Part shown: positions 55,097-63,472 of the stretch, piece by piece
Position numbering within the stretch: the first letter of the stretch is position 1
How the letters are laid out: each line of letters starts with the position of its first letter
The notes under the pieces: generated by a model
Told to the model about the DNA's origin: nothing
Databases searched by the model: none
What the model saw: the letters and a program-made list of their open reading frames with translations, nothing else
Assembly: GCA_947488815.1 (NCBI GenBank)
Contig: CANLCC010000001.1
Coordinates: 93,086 to 157,085 of the forward strand
Direction of reading: 5' to 3'
DNA length: 64,000 nucleotides
Origin: CAIQIA01 sp945861105
Lineage (GTDB): Bacteria > Cyanobacteriota > Cyanobacteriia > PCC-6307 > Cyanobiaceae
Program-made: the position numbers and the translations under genes

Positions 55097-55845
55097 CCCG
55101 ACTGCTGACCCTGCATCTGCGCATCTGGCGCCAGGAGGCGCCAGGCACCCCAGGGGCGTTCGAGAGCCACCGGCTGGATGGCATCTCGGCGGACCTCTCG
55201 CTGCTGGAAGCCCTGGATGTGCTCAACGAACGGCTGATCGAGGCCGGGGAGCGTCCGGTCCATTTCGACCACGATTGCCGGGAAGGCATCTGTGGCAGCT
55301 GCGGCTTTCTGGTCAATGGGCAGGCCCATGGACCCCGGCCGGCGACAACGGTCTGCCAGCTGTACCTGCGCAGCTTTGCCGACGGCGCCACCCTCACCCT
55401 GGAACCCTGGCGGGCCCAGGCATTTCCGTTGATTCAGGATCTGGTGGTCGACCGCTCGGCCTTCGATCGACTGATCGCCGCCGGCGGTTACTGCTCGGTG
55501 AACACCGGTCAGGCGCCCGAGGCCAATGCCCTGCTGGTGGGACAGGACCAGGCCGCGTCGGCGTTCGCCACCGCCACCTGCATTGGTTGTGGCGCCTGTG
55601 TGGCCAGCTGCCGCAATGCCTCGGCCTCGCTGTTCGTGGGGGCCAAGCTGGCCCACCTGGCCCAGCTGCCCCAGGGGCAGCCCGAGCGCAGCCGACGCAC
55701 CCTGGCGATGCACGGGCGGATGGTGGCCGAGGGGTTTGGCAGCTGCAGCAGCAACCTCGAGTGCGAAGCGGCCTGCCCCAAGGAGGTGTCGGCCGACTGG
55801 ATCAGCTGGCTTCAGCGGGAACGCAGGCGGGCCCGCCAGTCCTGA
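55093..55845 (+). CDS. sdhB: Succinate dehydrogenase / fumarate reductase iron-sulfur subunit
   Basis: Electron-carrying subunit of complex II, 250 residues. Plant-type [2Fe-2S] ligands are Cys62, Cys67, Cys70 and Cys88 (HDCREGICGSCGFLVNG and TVCQL). The two remaining clusters are fed by CIGCGACVASC (Cys163, 166, 169, 173) and C218, C224, C228 (FGSCSSNLECEAACPKE). The full ligand set is present. The 3' end overlaps the facing glycosyltransferase-like gene by 34 bases. Confidence 0.95.
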   Translation: MTRLLTLHLRIWRQEAPGTPGAFESHRLDGISADLSLLEALDVLNERLIEAGERPVHFDHDCREGICGSCGFLVNGQAHGPRPATTVCQLYLRSFADGATLTLEPWRAQAFPLIQDLVVDRSAFDRLIAAGGYCSVNTGQAPEANALLVGQDQAASAFATATCIGCGACVASCRNASASLFVGAKLAHLAQLPQGQPERSRRTLAMHGRMVAEGFGSCSSNLECEAACPKEVSADWISWLQRERRRARQS

Positions 55846-56759
55846 ATGACCGTGCGGCGACGCAAGGTCCACAGTTCCCAGGTGAGCCACAGCCGTGTGC
55901 GCCAACGGGGACGCTGCTGGCGCAGCAGCAGGTCGTGCAGGGTCCAGGCAAACAGGTTGTCCCGCGGCTTCATGGCCAGAAAGGCCGCGTGGGTGGCGAA
56001 GGTGAGCGTCAGAAATTGCAGGCGCTTGTCGGGGTGCAGCCGTGAACGCAGCCGGCCGCGCCAGTCGCGGAAGAGGTTGCGGGAGTTCTGGTGGGACGGG
56101 TGGGTTCCTGAACGGCTCTCCCAGGCTGAGTAGGAGTTGATGCTGTTCAGGTCAACGTCCTTCCCGAGCACATGCATGGGGAAGTCGCGGGGTGCAAAGT
56201 GGTAAACAAAGTTGAGGGCTCCCTGTTCGGCGAAGACCAGGTTCTCGCGATGCTCTTCGACGCAGCGGCTGGCCGCTGCATGGATCGGGGCGTCCAGTTT
56301 GAACACACTGCCGTTGAGGTAGTCACAGGCGGGCACGTCATAGGCATTGGTGTCCTTGATGACGGAGCGGATGTTGCCATCGGCATCGCCGCCCTTGCAG
56401 ACAAAGAAATTCGGCAGCGGGTCAAGGTGGTCCAGGTTATTGAGTGCGATCGTGTCAAGGTCAATCCAGACAGGTGAGACTCCGAATTCGTCTCTCAGCA
56501 ATGTGTTGTAGGTGAATTTATTGAGGTTCAGATTGGCCCAGCCATCTCCCTGGTGGACGCCAACCTGAAGCGGTTCGTAGGGGCGGATGCTGACGGGAAA
56601 GGTGACTTTGGGGATGATCAGATCGTAGTTTGTATAGATGATCAGCTGCTTGATCCGCGTTTTTGTGGCGACCAGAGCATTGACAAAAATAACGGCTGCA
56701 TCTGTCAGCTGCTGGGGCGAAAATTTGCCGATGTCAACACAGAATGTGTAGATGATCAT
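55812..56759 (-). CDS. Putative glycosyltransferase-like protein
   Basis: A 315-residue protein. From ATG 56759 it begins MIIYTFCVDIGKFSPQQLTD, the start of a Rossmann-like domain, with IIYTNYDLIIPKVTFPV, then WIDLDTIALNNLDHLDPLPN near 98-117, whose DLDT fits a DxD metal site. YLNGSVFKLDAPIHAAA follows near 143, as in GT8-like or polysaccharide GTs that handle nucleotide sugars. The C-terminal 90 residues are Arg-rich. The frame extends upstream to 56909 but without likeness. Lower GC than the neighbours. Role and donor are inference. Confidence 0.62.
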   Translation of the reverse strand: MIIYTFCVDIGKFSPQQLTDAAVIFVNALVATKTRIKQLIIYTNYDLIIPKVTFPVSIRPYEPLQVGVHQGDGWANLNLNKFTYNTLLRDEFGVSPVWIDLDTIALNNLDHLDPLPNFFVCKGGDADGNIRSVIKDTNAYDVPACDYLNGSVFKLDAPIHAAASRCVEEHRENLVFAEQGALNFVYHFAPRDFPMHVLGKDVDLNSINSYSAWESRSGTHPSHQNSRNLFRDWRGRLRSRLHPDKRLQFLTLTFATHAAFLAMKPRDNLFAWTLHDLLLRQQRPRWRTRLWLTWELWTLRRRTVIQDWRARLRSR

Positions 56760-56892
56760 GGCGCAGGGAGCGAAGGGTGCGGGCGCTGCAGGACCTGGCC
56801 GACCCTGGCTTGGTGGGGTTACTATACAGCGATTCTGAGAGCCTTCCATTGCTCTCGCTGCCCAGATCCGGGTCCTTTCTTCTGCTGGCGTC

Positions 56893-57789
56893 ATGCGCAC
56901 CCTCCACACGTTGCAGGTCGCCGACCTGATTCGCCGCTATGACGAACTGGGGGCTGACATCCGTCGGCTGGTGGGTGACACGCAAGCGGTTTCGCTGGTT
57001 GAGGACGAGAATGGCCTGCGGATGTGGCAACCGCTCATTCTTGGGGATGGGGAGTTTTACCGCCAGCTATCGGAGCGTAATCCCTGGTATTACGCGACTG
57101 CAAAGCGCGAATATGATGTGGCTGCCCAGTATTTGGGTGGTGATGAGCTGCTGGAGGTGGGCTGTGGCGAGGGCCACTTCTCGGCCTGGGTGAAGCAGGC
57201 CCGTTACACAGGGCTGGAGCTGAGTGACCATGCCGTGGCCGCTGCCCAGCGGCGGGGCCTGCAGGTGTTGCGCCAGGACTTGATGGCTTTTTCTGAACAG
57301 CATCCTGCGGCATTCGACCGGGTCTGTTCGTTTCAGGTGTTGGAACATCTGCCTGTGCCGGCTGATTATTTCAGTGCTGCCCACCGGGTTTTGCGTCCCG
57401 GTGGTCTGCTGATCACGGCCGTGCCTGCCGAAGATTCATATCTGGGCCGTCAGCATGACGACTGTCTCAATGCCCCACCGCACCATGTCAGTCGCTGGAC
57501 GGATGAATGTCTCAAGCGTTACCCAGAATCCTTCGGTTTCGAGCTCTTTGACCTTGTGCATCTGCCGATGGAACAAGGCCACGCGCAGCGGCTGATTCAC
57601 GCCTTTGTGTCGCGCACACTCTTGCGGCCTTCGCCTCGGCCTGTGGGGCTGCTGGAGAAACTGCAACGACGGGCTGTGGTGAGCCTGTTGCGTTCCTTGC
57701 CCGCCGATACCCCCATCCCGGACGACTTTTTCATCCCGGGACATACCGTTCTGGCGGTGCATCGTTGCGTCAGGTCTGCCGATCAGTGA
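56893..57789 (+). CDS. Class I SAM-dependent methyltransferase
   Basis: A 298-residue methyltransferase. Motif I LLEVGCGEGHFSAWVKQ is near 86, the acidic end of beta2 in YTGLELSDHAVAAAQRRG, VCSFQVLEHLPVPADYFSAA near 144 and HRVLRPGGLLITAVPAED near 163. An N-terminal region of about 85 residues (LIRRYDELGADIRRLVGDTQ) is helical. The family is of the UbiE/COQ5 type that methylates small molecules or glycans. It is divergent from the glycosyltransferase-like gene. The stop overlaps the next facing gene by seven bases. Confidence 0.82.
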   Translation: MRTLHTLQVADLIRRYDELGADIRRLVGDTQAVSLVEDENGLRMWQPLILGDGEFYRQLSERNPWYYATAKREYDVAAQYLGGDELLEVGCGEGHFSAWVKQARYTGLELSDHAVAAAQRRGLQVLRQDLMAFSEQHPAAFDRVCSFQVLEHLPVPADYFSAAHRVLRPGGLLITAVPAEDSYLGRQHDDCLNAPPHHVSRWTDECLKRYPESFGFELFDLVHLPMEQGHAQRLIHAFVSRTLLRPSPRPVGLLEKLQRRAVVSLLRSLPADTPIPDDFFIPGHTVLAVHRCVRSADQ

Positions 57790-58628
57790 TATCTGATCTG
57801 CAGCAGCAGACGCTTGTTCTCCAGGGGGGGCAGGGCCTTGTGATAACAGGAGGTATCCTCCAAGAATCCTGTGCCGGCCGGGCCCTCAATCGTGAGTACA
57901 TCCTCCTGGGCATAGCGACCAGCGATCTGCGCATCGCTCTTGCGGGCTGATCCGATCAACCAGGCCAGGGGCTTGCGGGTGTGGGACCCACGAACCATGA
58001 CGTGGGCTCCGGAGCGCGCATCGGTGTCGGTGAGGTAAAAGTGTGCATAGCAGAAGTTGAAGTCGTGGATATCAACGTGATAATCGATGGTCTGAAACTG
58101 TTGCCGTCGCTCGTTTTCTGTGAGGTTGGAAACAAAGCTCCAGAACAAGCGGATGTCGGCCTTGGGTGGTTGATAGCCGAGGTAGCGCATGCAGGTCTGT
58201 CGCAGGGCCTGACTCTCGACAACCTTGCGGATGGCGGCACAGTCCAGCGGCTGGATGACCTCGGCCATCGCCAACCGCTGACCCTCGGCTGTCTGGCCAG
58301 ATTCGATCTCCAGGAAGGGGCGATGTCCCTGAAAGCCGCTGGATTTGCAGAGGCCTTCGCGGGCAAACGTGCAGATTTCATTGACGATGGCTGCCGGCAG
58401 ATCAAAGCGGAAGGCAACGGCATCACGCCGCAGCTCCTGGACCGCCTGGCTCACATCCACCTGCGGGAAGATCGGGTCGTTGATCGCGAGCTTGTTCTGC
58501 CGCCTGTCCAGGGGGTAGCGGAGGCCATTGAGACGCGAGTAGAGCCTGCGGATGGTGGCAAACCGGCCGAGGGCATAGGGCAGCAGGGCGCCGGATTGAG
58601 CGAGGCTGAGGATCCGACGGACGTTCAT
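57783..58628 (-). CDS. Phytanoyl-CoA dioxygenase (PhyH)-like 2-oxoglutarate/iron oxygenase
   Basis: A 281-residue protein with a jelly-roll type iron-binding pattern: YHVDIHDFNFCYAHFYLTD near 182-200 offers HxD, and TSCYHKALPPLENKRLLLQI near 261-280 offers the distal His and the Arg that binds 2-oxoglutarate. MVRGSHTRKPLAWL near 212 is the usual loop. Such enzymes hydroxylate small molecules. Its neighbours, a methyltransferase and a glycosyltransferase-like gene, suggest tailoring of a sugar or lipid moiety. The substrate is unknown and the assignment rests on the HxD...H order. Confidence 0.65.
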   Translation of the reverse strand: MNVRRILSLAQSGALLPYALGRFATIRRLYSRLNGLRYPLDRRQNKLAINDPIFPQVDVSQAVQELRRDAVAFRFDLPAAIVNEICTFAREGLCKSSGFQGHRPFLEIESGQTAEGQRLAMAEVIQPLDCAAIRKVVESQALRQTCMRYLGYQPPKADIRLFWSFVSNLTENERRQQFQTIDYHVDIHDFNFCYAHFYLTDTDARSGAHVMVRGSHTRKPLAWLIGSARKSDAQIAGRYAQEDVLTIEGPAGTGFLEDTSCYHKALPPLENKRLLLQIRYH

Positions 58629-58670
58629 GCTCGAAGGGAAATCCTGCAGGAGCTTAAGGGTGGGGGCCGG

Positions 58671-60266
58671 TCATTCCCATTCGATCGTGCCGGGTGGTTT
58701 GCTGGTGATGTCGTACACCACCCTGTTGACACCCGAGACCTCATTGACGATTCGGTTGGAGATCCGCTCCATCAAGGGATAGGGCAGACGCGACCAGTCG
58801 GCGGTCATGCCGTCTTCGCTGCCGACGCACCTGAGCACGATCGGGTAGGCGTAGGTGCGTTTGTCGCCCATCACGCCCACGCTGCGCACCGGCAGCAGCA
58901 CCGCAAACGCCTGCCAGATGTCGTGATAGAGCCCGGCATCGCGAATCTCTTCTCTGACGATCAGATCGGCATCCCTGAGAATGTCAAGCTTCTCTTCGGT
59001 GACTTCACCAAGAATGCGGATTGCCAGCCCAGGGCCCGGGAAGGGATGGCGGCGCACGATCTCATCCGGAAGACCCAGGTTGCGGCCGACCTTGCGCACT
59101 TCATCCTTGAACAGTCGGCGCAGTGGTTCGACGAGTTTGAATTGCAGGTCCTTTGGAAGTCCGCCGACGTTGTGGTGACTCTTGATCTTCACCGCCACGC
59201 GTTCGCCAGTTTTGGGGTCGATGTTTGTGCCGGCGCTTTCGATCACATCGGGATACAGAGTTCCCTGGGCGAGGTAATCGAAGGGGCCGAGGCGGCGGCT
59301 TTCTTCTTCGAACACTCTGATGAATTCGGCGCCGATGATCTTGCGCTTGTCCTCGGGGTCGGTGACGCCCGTGAGTCGCGCCAGGAATCGCTCACGGGCA
59401 TTGATGTATTCGACGTGAATATGAAAACGTTGATCAAAAAACTCCATCAGGAATTCGGGCTCCCCTTTGCGCATGAAGCCCTGGTCAATGAACATGCACG
59501 TCAGCCGATCGCCGATCGCCTGGTGCAGCAGAAACGCCAGGGTTGACGAATCCACCCCGCCCGACAGGGCCAGCAGCACCCGTCGATCTCCCACCTGGTG
59601 GCGCACATCAGCGATCGCCTCTTCAATGAAGGCGGCCGTGGTCCAGTTGGGTTCGCAGGCGCAGATGTGGTACACGAAGTTGCGCAGCATGGCCATGCCG
59701 CCGCTGGAATGCACCACTTCCGGGTGAAACTGAACGCCATAGAGCCGGCGCTGATGGTCGGCCACTGCGGCGGCAGGAGTGTTGTCGGTGTGGGCCAGTC
59801 TGCTGAAGCCGGGGGGCAGCTCCACCACGGAATCGCCATGGCTCATCCACATCGTCGAGCCGTGCTCGACGTTGGTGAGCAGATCGGTCGGGTCATCGAC
59901 CCAGAGCGGTGCCTTGCCGTACTCCCCCCGGCCCGCGGCCTCGACCCGTCCGCCCAGCTGCTGCACCATCAGTTGCATGCCGTAGCAGACCCCAAGCATC
60001 GGCAGCCCCAGCTCCCACAGGCCCGGATCGCAGACAGGCGCCCCCGGGTCGTAGACCGAGGCCGGCCCGCCGCTGAGGATCAGACCCCGGGGGCCGATCG
60101 CCCGGATCTCGTCCGGTGTGGTGGTGTGGCTCAGCACCAGCGAATACACCTCGGTCTCGCGCACGCGGCGGGCGATCAGCTCCGAGTACTGGGAACCGAA
60201 GTCGAGGATGACGATGGCGGGGCGACGTCCCTCGGCCCCCGGCAGGTCTGACTGCGTGACGGACAT
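58671..60266 (-). CDS. guaA: GMP synthase (glutamine-hydrolysing)
   Basis: Makes GMP from XMP with glutamine as nitrogen donor. The N-terminal class I amidotransferase has LGVCYGMQLMVQQLGG with the catalytic Cys, and YGVQFHPEVVHS with His and Glu. The ATP-pyrophosphatase domain has LALSGGVDSSTLAFLLHQAI, followed by VEYINARERFLARLTGVTDP. The C-terminal dimer domain has HNVGGLPKDLQFKLVEPLR and ends VYDITSKPPGTIEWE. The 531 residues match the family. Transcribed leftwards, 42 bases from the dioxygenase gene. Confidence 0.97.
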   Translation of the reverse strand: MSVTQSDLPGAEGRRPAIVILDFGSQYSELIARRVRETEVYSLVLSHTTTPDEIRAIGPRGLILSGGPASVYDPGAPVCDPGLWELGLPMLGVCYGMQLMVQQLGGRVEAAGRGEYGKAPLWVDDPTDLLTNVEHGSTMWMSHGDSVVELPPGFSRLAHTDNTPAAAVADHQRRLYGVQFHPEVVHSSGGMAMLRNFVYHICACEPNWTTAAFIEEAIADVRHQVGDRRVLLALSGGVDSSTLAFLLHQAIGDRLTCMFIDQGFMRKGEPEFLMEFFDQRFHIHVEYINARERFLARLTGVTDPEDKRKIIGAEFIRVFEEESRRLGPFDYLAQGTLYPDVIESAGTNIDPKTGERVAVKIKSHHNVGGLPKDLQFKLVEPLRRLFKDEVRKVGRNLGLPDEIVRRHPFPGPGLAIRILGEVTEEKLDILRDADLIVREEIRDAGLYHDIWQAFAVLLPVRSVGVMGDKRTYAYPIVLRCVGSEDGMTADWSRLPYPLMERISNRIVNEVSGVNRVVYDITSKPPGTIEWE

Positions 60267-60290
60267 CGGCGGCGACGCAATGGCTTCACC

Positions 60291-61421
60291 CTACGGGGCG
60301 ACCCCAGGGAACCAGGCGGCCCCGTTGGGCCCCACCGCCCAGAGCTGGCGGGAGCGGTCGAACAGGGCCACACCGGGGGTCAGCCGTTGGCCGCTGCAGC
60401 GTTCGATGTAGGCGGCGCTGCGGGCCTCGATGGTGGTCACGATGCGCCGCCGCAGGCGCTGCTCGAGGGCGGGGTCGGTGGCGGCCAGGCCGCGCAGGGC
60501 GGCATCGACCGTCGGGCTGGCGAAGAGCGTTGCGAGGGCACCGGGCGGCAGGCCTTCAAGGGCCGCCAGGGCGGTGAGCACCTCGGCGCGGCCATCGGCG
60601 AGGTGGTGGTGGGTGTGGAAGATGCCGCCGGCCAGCTTGAGCAGCTTGCCGTGGTACCCCCACAGCAGCAGCCGCTCGACCCTGGCTTCGGCGGCGGCCG
60701 CCAGCAGCGGCCCGATCCAGTTGCCGGTCTTGAGCAGCAGGTCGGGGGCCAGGCCGAACTGCGGCGCCAGATCGAGGCCGTTTTCGCCCACCACCAGCAC
60801 CAGCTCGCGGCAGCCGCCGGGGGCGGCGGCCCGCTGGCGCAGCTCGTCGAGGGCCTGGCCCAGGCGGTCGGGTGAAGCGCTGGCCTGCACCCGCGCGCCG
60901 GTGCCGATCAGGGCCAGGCCGTCGACAACACCGAAGGCGGCCAGGCTGGTGCGCTGGGCGAGGTCCTGACCGTCCGGCAGGGTCACCTCCAGCTCCAGCC
61001 CGCGGTCGGGCGGCAGCAGCGGCAGCAGGTTGGCCTCCAGCAGCTCCCGGGCGTAGGCCGAGATGCAGATCGCCCCGTCCTGGGTCTGCCGGCCGACCCC
61101 GGCCCCGGCCTGCAGGCGGATGGGCCCGCCGGTGTCGCTGGGGCGGGGCCCCCAGCCGGCCCGCACCCAGACCGCCAGCCCCCGGGTGAGGTCGAGGCCG
61201 GGCCCCGGATCGCAGCGGCTGATGGCCAGCGCCTCGCCGTTGCCCAGGCGGGCGGCCTGTTCGACCGGCAACCGCCGGCGGCCGGCGGGCCGCAGCAGCT
61301 CGAGGGTCTCCTCGCGCTGGAACGGCTCGCCGCGCAGTTGACGCAGCGCGGCCACGGCCGCAACCGTCACCCACACGGGCAGGGTGTGGCCGCTGGATCC
61401 GTCCGGGTCGCCGTCGGTCAA
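60291..61421 (-). CDS. cbiD: Cobalt-precorrin-5B C1-methyltransferase
   Basis: Methylates C1 of the corrin ring in the anaerobic (early-cobalt) cobalamin route. The sequence begins LTDGDPDGSSGHTLPVWVTV and contains WVRAGWGPRPSDTGGPIRLQ, GVGRQTQDGAICISAYAREL, TLPDGQDLAQRTSLAAFGVV with GTGARVQ, VVGENGLDLAPQFGLAPDLL and GYHGKLLKLAGGIFHTHHHLADGR; the last motif is diagnostic. The start TTG 61421 gives 376 residues and keeps 67 bases to the divergent aminotransferase; no ATG fits better. It goes with cobH at 20.4 kb in the same pathway. Confidence 0.9.
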   Translation of the reverse strand: MTDGDPDGSSGHTLPVWVTVAAVAALRQLRGEPFQREETLELLRPAGRRRLPVEQAARLGNGEALAISRCDPGPGLDLTRGLAVWVRAGWGPRPSDTGGPIRLQAGAGVGRQTQDGAICISAYARELLEANLLPLLPPDRGLELEVTLPDGQDLAQRTSLAAFGVVDGLALIGTGARVQASASPDRLGQALDELRQRAAAPGGCRELVLVVGENGLDLAPQFGLAPDLLLKTGNWIGPLLAAAAEARVERLLLWGYHGKLLKLAGGIFHTHHHLADGRAEVLTALAALEGLPPGALATLFASPTVDAALRGLAATDPALEQRLRRRIVTTIEARSAAYIERCSGQRLTPGVALFDRSRQLWAVGPNGAAWFPGVAP

Positions 61422-61488
61422 GGGGGGAGCTGTCGGGTGGACTTTTAAGGTGAATGATCCACCAGCCGGGGGCGACCCGATCGCGGGC

Positions 61489-62640
61489 ATGAAGGACAAG
61501 TTGCAGCTGATGATCCCCGGCCCGACACCCGTGCCGGAATCGGCCCTGGTGGCCCTGGGCCGCCATCCCATCGGCCATCGCAGTGCCGACTTCCAGAAGA
61601 TCGTCGCCCGCACCACCGAGCAGCTGCAGTGGCTGCATCAGACCCGTGGCTCGGTGCTGGTGCTGGCCGGCAGCGGCACGGCAGCCATGGAGGCGGGCAT
61701 CATCAACGTGCTCAGCCGCGGCGACCGGGTGCTGTGCGGCGACAACGGCAAGTTCGGCGAGCGTTGGGTGAAGGTGGCGAAGGCCTATGGCCTCGACGTG
61801 CAGACCATCCGCGCCGAATGGGGACAACCGCTGGATCCGGAGGCCTTCCGCGAAGCCCTGGAGGCTGACCGCGAGAAGGCGATCAAGGCGGTGATCATCA
61901 CCCATTCCGAGACCTCCACCGGGGTGATCAACGATCTGGAGACGATCAACCGCCACGTGAAAGCCCATGGCGAGGCGCTGATCATCGTCGACGCGGTCAC
62001 CAGCCTGGGGGCCACCTCGGTGCCCGTGGACGACTGGGGCCTCGACGTGGTGGGTTCGGGCAGTCAGAAGGGCTACATGATTCCCCCGGGCCTTGGATTT
62101 GTGGCCATGGGCGAACGGGCCTGGGCCGCCAGCAAGCGGTCTGACCTGCCCAAGTTCTATCTCGATCTCGCCAAGTACCGGAAAGCTGCCGAAGACAACA
62201 GCAATCCGTTCACACCGGCGGTGAATCTGTATTTCGCCCTCGAGGCCTCGATGGCGATCATGCAGGAGGAAGGTCTGCAGGCGATCTTTGCCCGCCATGA
62301 CCGCCATCGCCGGGCCACCCGGGCGGCCATGGAGGCCATCGGCCTGCCCCTCTACGCCCCGGCGACCTGCAGCAGCCCTGCCATCACCGCCGTGGCCCCT
62401 GACGGACTCGATGCCGAGGCCGTGCGCAAGGTGGTGAAGAGCCGCTACGACATCCTGCTGGCGGGCGGCCAGGATCACCTCAAGGGCAAGGTGTTCCGCA
62501 TCGGGCACCTCGGGTTCGTGGCTGATCGTGACGTGCTGGTGGCCGTGGCCGCCATTGAAGGGGCCCTGGTGGAACTCGGGCGTCCGCCTGTGCAGCCGGG
62601 GGCCGGCGTGGCGGCGGCGGCGGCGGTGCTTCAGGGCTGA
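61489..62640 (+). CDS. Pyridoxal-phosphate aminotransferase (alanine/serine-glyoxylate type)
   Basis: A 383-residue class V fold-type I aminotransferase that probably converts glyoxylate to glycine with alanine or serine as donor, relevant to photorespiration. The core shows KLQLMIPGPTPVPESAL, VLAGSGTAAMEAGIINVL, THSETSTGVINDLETI, VDAVTSLGATSVPVDDWGLD and GSGSQKGYMIPPGLGF with the PLP-binding Lys. Homologues were once called soluble hydrogenase 42 kDa subunit, a name without support. ATG 61489 is the family start. Confidence 0.92.
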   Translation: MKDKLQLMIPGPTPVPESALVALGRHPIGHRSADFQKIVARTTEQLQWLHQTRGSVLVLAGSGTAAMEAGIINVLSRGDRVLCGDNGKFGERWVKVAKAYGLDVQTIRAEWGQPLDPEAFREALEADREKAIKAVIITHSETSTGVINDLETINRHVKAHGEALIIVDAVTSLGATSVPVDDWGLDVVGSGSQKGYMIPPGLGFVAMGERAWAASKRSDLPKFYLDLAKYRKAAEDNSNPFTPAVNLYFALEASMAIMQEEGLQAIFARHDRHRRATRAAMEAIGLPLYAPATCSSPAITAVAPDGLDAEAVRKVVKSRYDILLAGGQDHLKGKVFRIGHLGFVADRDVLVAVAAIEGALVELGRPPVQPGAGVAAAAAVLQG

Positions 62641-62652
62641 AGCTCTGGGCGG

Positions 62653-62675
62653 GGCCCCTCCAACAGTGGGGGGCC
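62653..62675 (+). terminator. Possible rho-independent terminator after the aminotransferase gene
   Basis: Inverted repeat GGCCCC(T) with GGGGGGCC separated by a loop of about eight bases gives a stem of seven or eight pairs, one of them G-U. It follows the gene's stop by 12 bases. Only two T residues follow, so termination may be weak. Confidence 0.4.
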
Positions 62676-62693
62676 TTGCTATGGTTGAGGAAT

Positions 62694-62765
62694 GCGGGTG
62701 TAATTCAGTGGTAGAATGTCAGCTTCCCAAGCTGAACGTCGCCGGTTCGAGTCCGGTCACCCGCT
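62694..62765 (+). tRNA. tRNA-Gly (anticodon CCC)
   Basis: Cloverleaf with acceptor stem GCGGGTG/CACCCGC, D arm ATTCAGTGGTAGAAT, anticodon stem TCAGC/GCTGA with loop TTCCCAA (anticodon CCC), variable loop and T arm GTTCGAGTC. The discriminator is T and CCA is not encoded. It reads GGG codons. The D-stem ATTC/GAAT pairing, unlike AGCTC/GAGC in the GCC tRNA, is normal for this isoacceptor. Confidence 0.95.
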
Positions 62766-63217
62766 TTCAGTCCAGAGTTGAGAAATCTCCAGCGATCAGC
62801 CTGCGGCCTTTCTCCCATCTGCTGGTAGAGGGCCATTAGGAATCAGGCGATGACGGGCGATGACAGGGAATGGCAGCGACCTTCTCACACAGCTTCTCTC
62901 ACGACGGCGCCATTGATTCGTGAGGCATACACCTGCGGGGGTGAATTCATGGGCCGTTGTGCCCTGGATGGTCCGGAATCACGGCTGGGGGGAGGCTGTC
63001 ATCTGAATTCGTCCCAACATCATGTCCGGAGGTGATCAGGGCAAGCCGCTTCAGCATCAACCACCGATCACCTGATACTGCAATAACAGGAAAACAATTC
63101 CCCAGAACGGCCTCCAAAACTGCTGGAGACCAGCCGGACACCACCCACTAGATCCAGACTCGCCCAGCGACCTGGCTGGAGACCTAGGGTGTGGTGTATT
63201 GCCTGCCTGTCCGGCTG
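62766..63217. other. Gene-poor stretch downstream of tRNA-Gly(CCC)
   Basis: About 450 bases without a supported gene. Short open frames occur on both strands (for example about 62850-63035 plus and 62947-63144 minus), but their translations are rich in Thr/His/Pro and show no domain or reliable start. GC is lower than in the core genes. I see no second copy of the tRNA 3' end, no clear terminal inverted repeats and no integrase. The promoter of the antitoxin gene must lie near its right end. Confidence 0.5.
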
Positions 63218-63472
63218 ATGGCCCACCGCGTACTCGCCGAGACTGCTGTGAGCATCTCGGAACACAATAAAAATCCCATGGCCACCCTGGCGGCAGGAGA
63301 GGGGATGGCCGTCGCGGTGCTCAACCGCAACGAGCCGGCCTTCTACTGCGTTCCGGCCAAGGCCTACGAGGAGCTGATGGATCTCGTGGAAGACCTGGAG
63401 CTGGGCCGCATGGCAGATGCGCGGCTGGCGGATGGCCAGGAGCCGGTGCGGGTCAGCCTCGATGCCCTTTGA
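63218..63472 (+). CDS. Phd/YefM-RelB type antitoxin
   Basis: An 84-residue antitoxin. MAHRVLAETAVSISEHNKNP at the N-terminus is the DNA-binding part, AGEGMAVAVLNRNEPAFYCV follows, and AYEELMDLVEDLELGRMADA is the helix before the toxin-wrapping C-terminal tail DGQEPVRVSLDAL. The pattern is the common ISE-x-x-K/NP-MAT-x-AAGEG-x-x-VAVLNRN group of relB/stbD antitoxins. ATG 63218 is used; an upstream frame to 63191 is open. It is followed, with an 11-base overlap, by what was the toxin gene, now broken. Confidence 0.85.
   Translation: MAHRVLAETAVSISEHNKNPMATLAAGEGMAVAVLNRNEPAFYCVPAKAYEELMDLVEDLELGRMADARLADGQEPVRVSLDAL

Noticed and set aside
61422..61488. Cobalamin riboswitch in front of cbiD
   Set aside because: The divergent gap is only 67 bases, too short for the aptamer, and no B12-box-like sequence was seen.
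62850..63151. Small genes in the stretch after tRNA-Gly(CCC)
   Set aside because: The short frames on both strands have no recognisable domain, ribosome-binding site or codon pattern of the genome.
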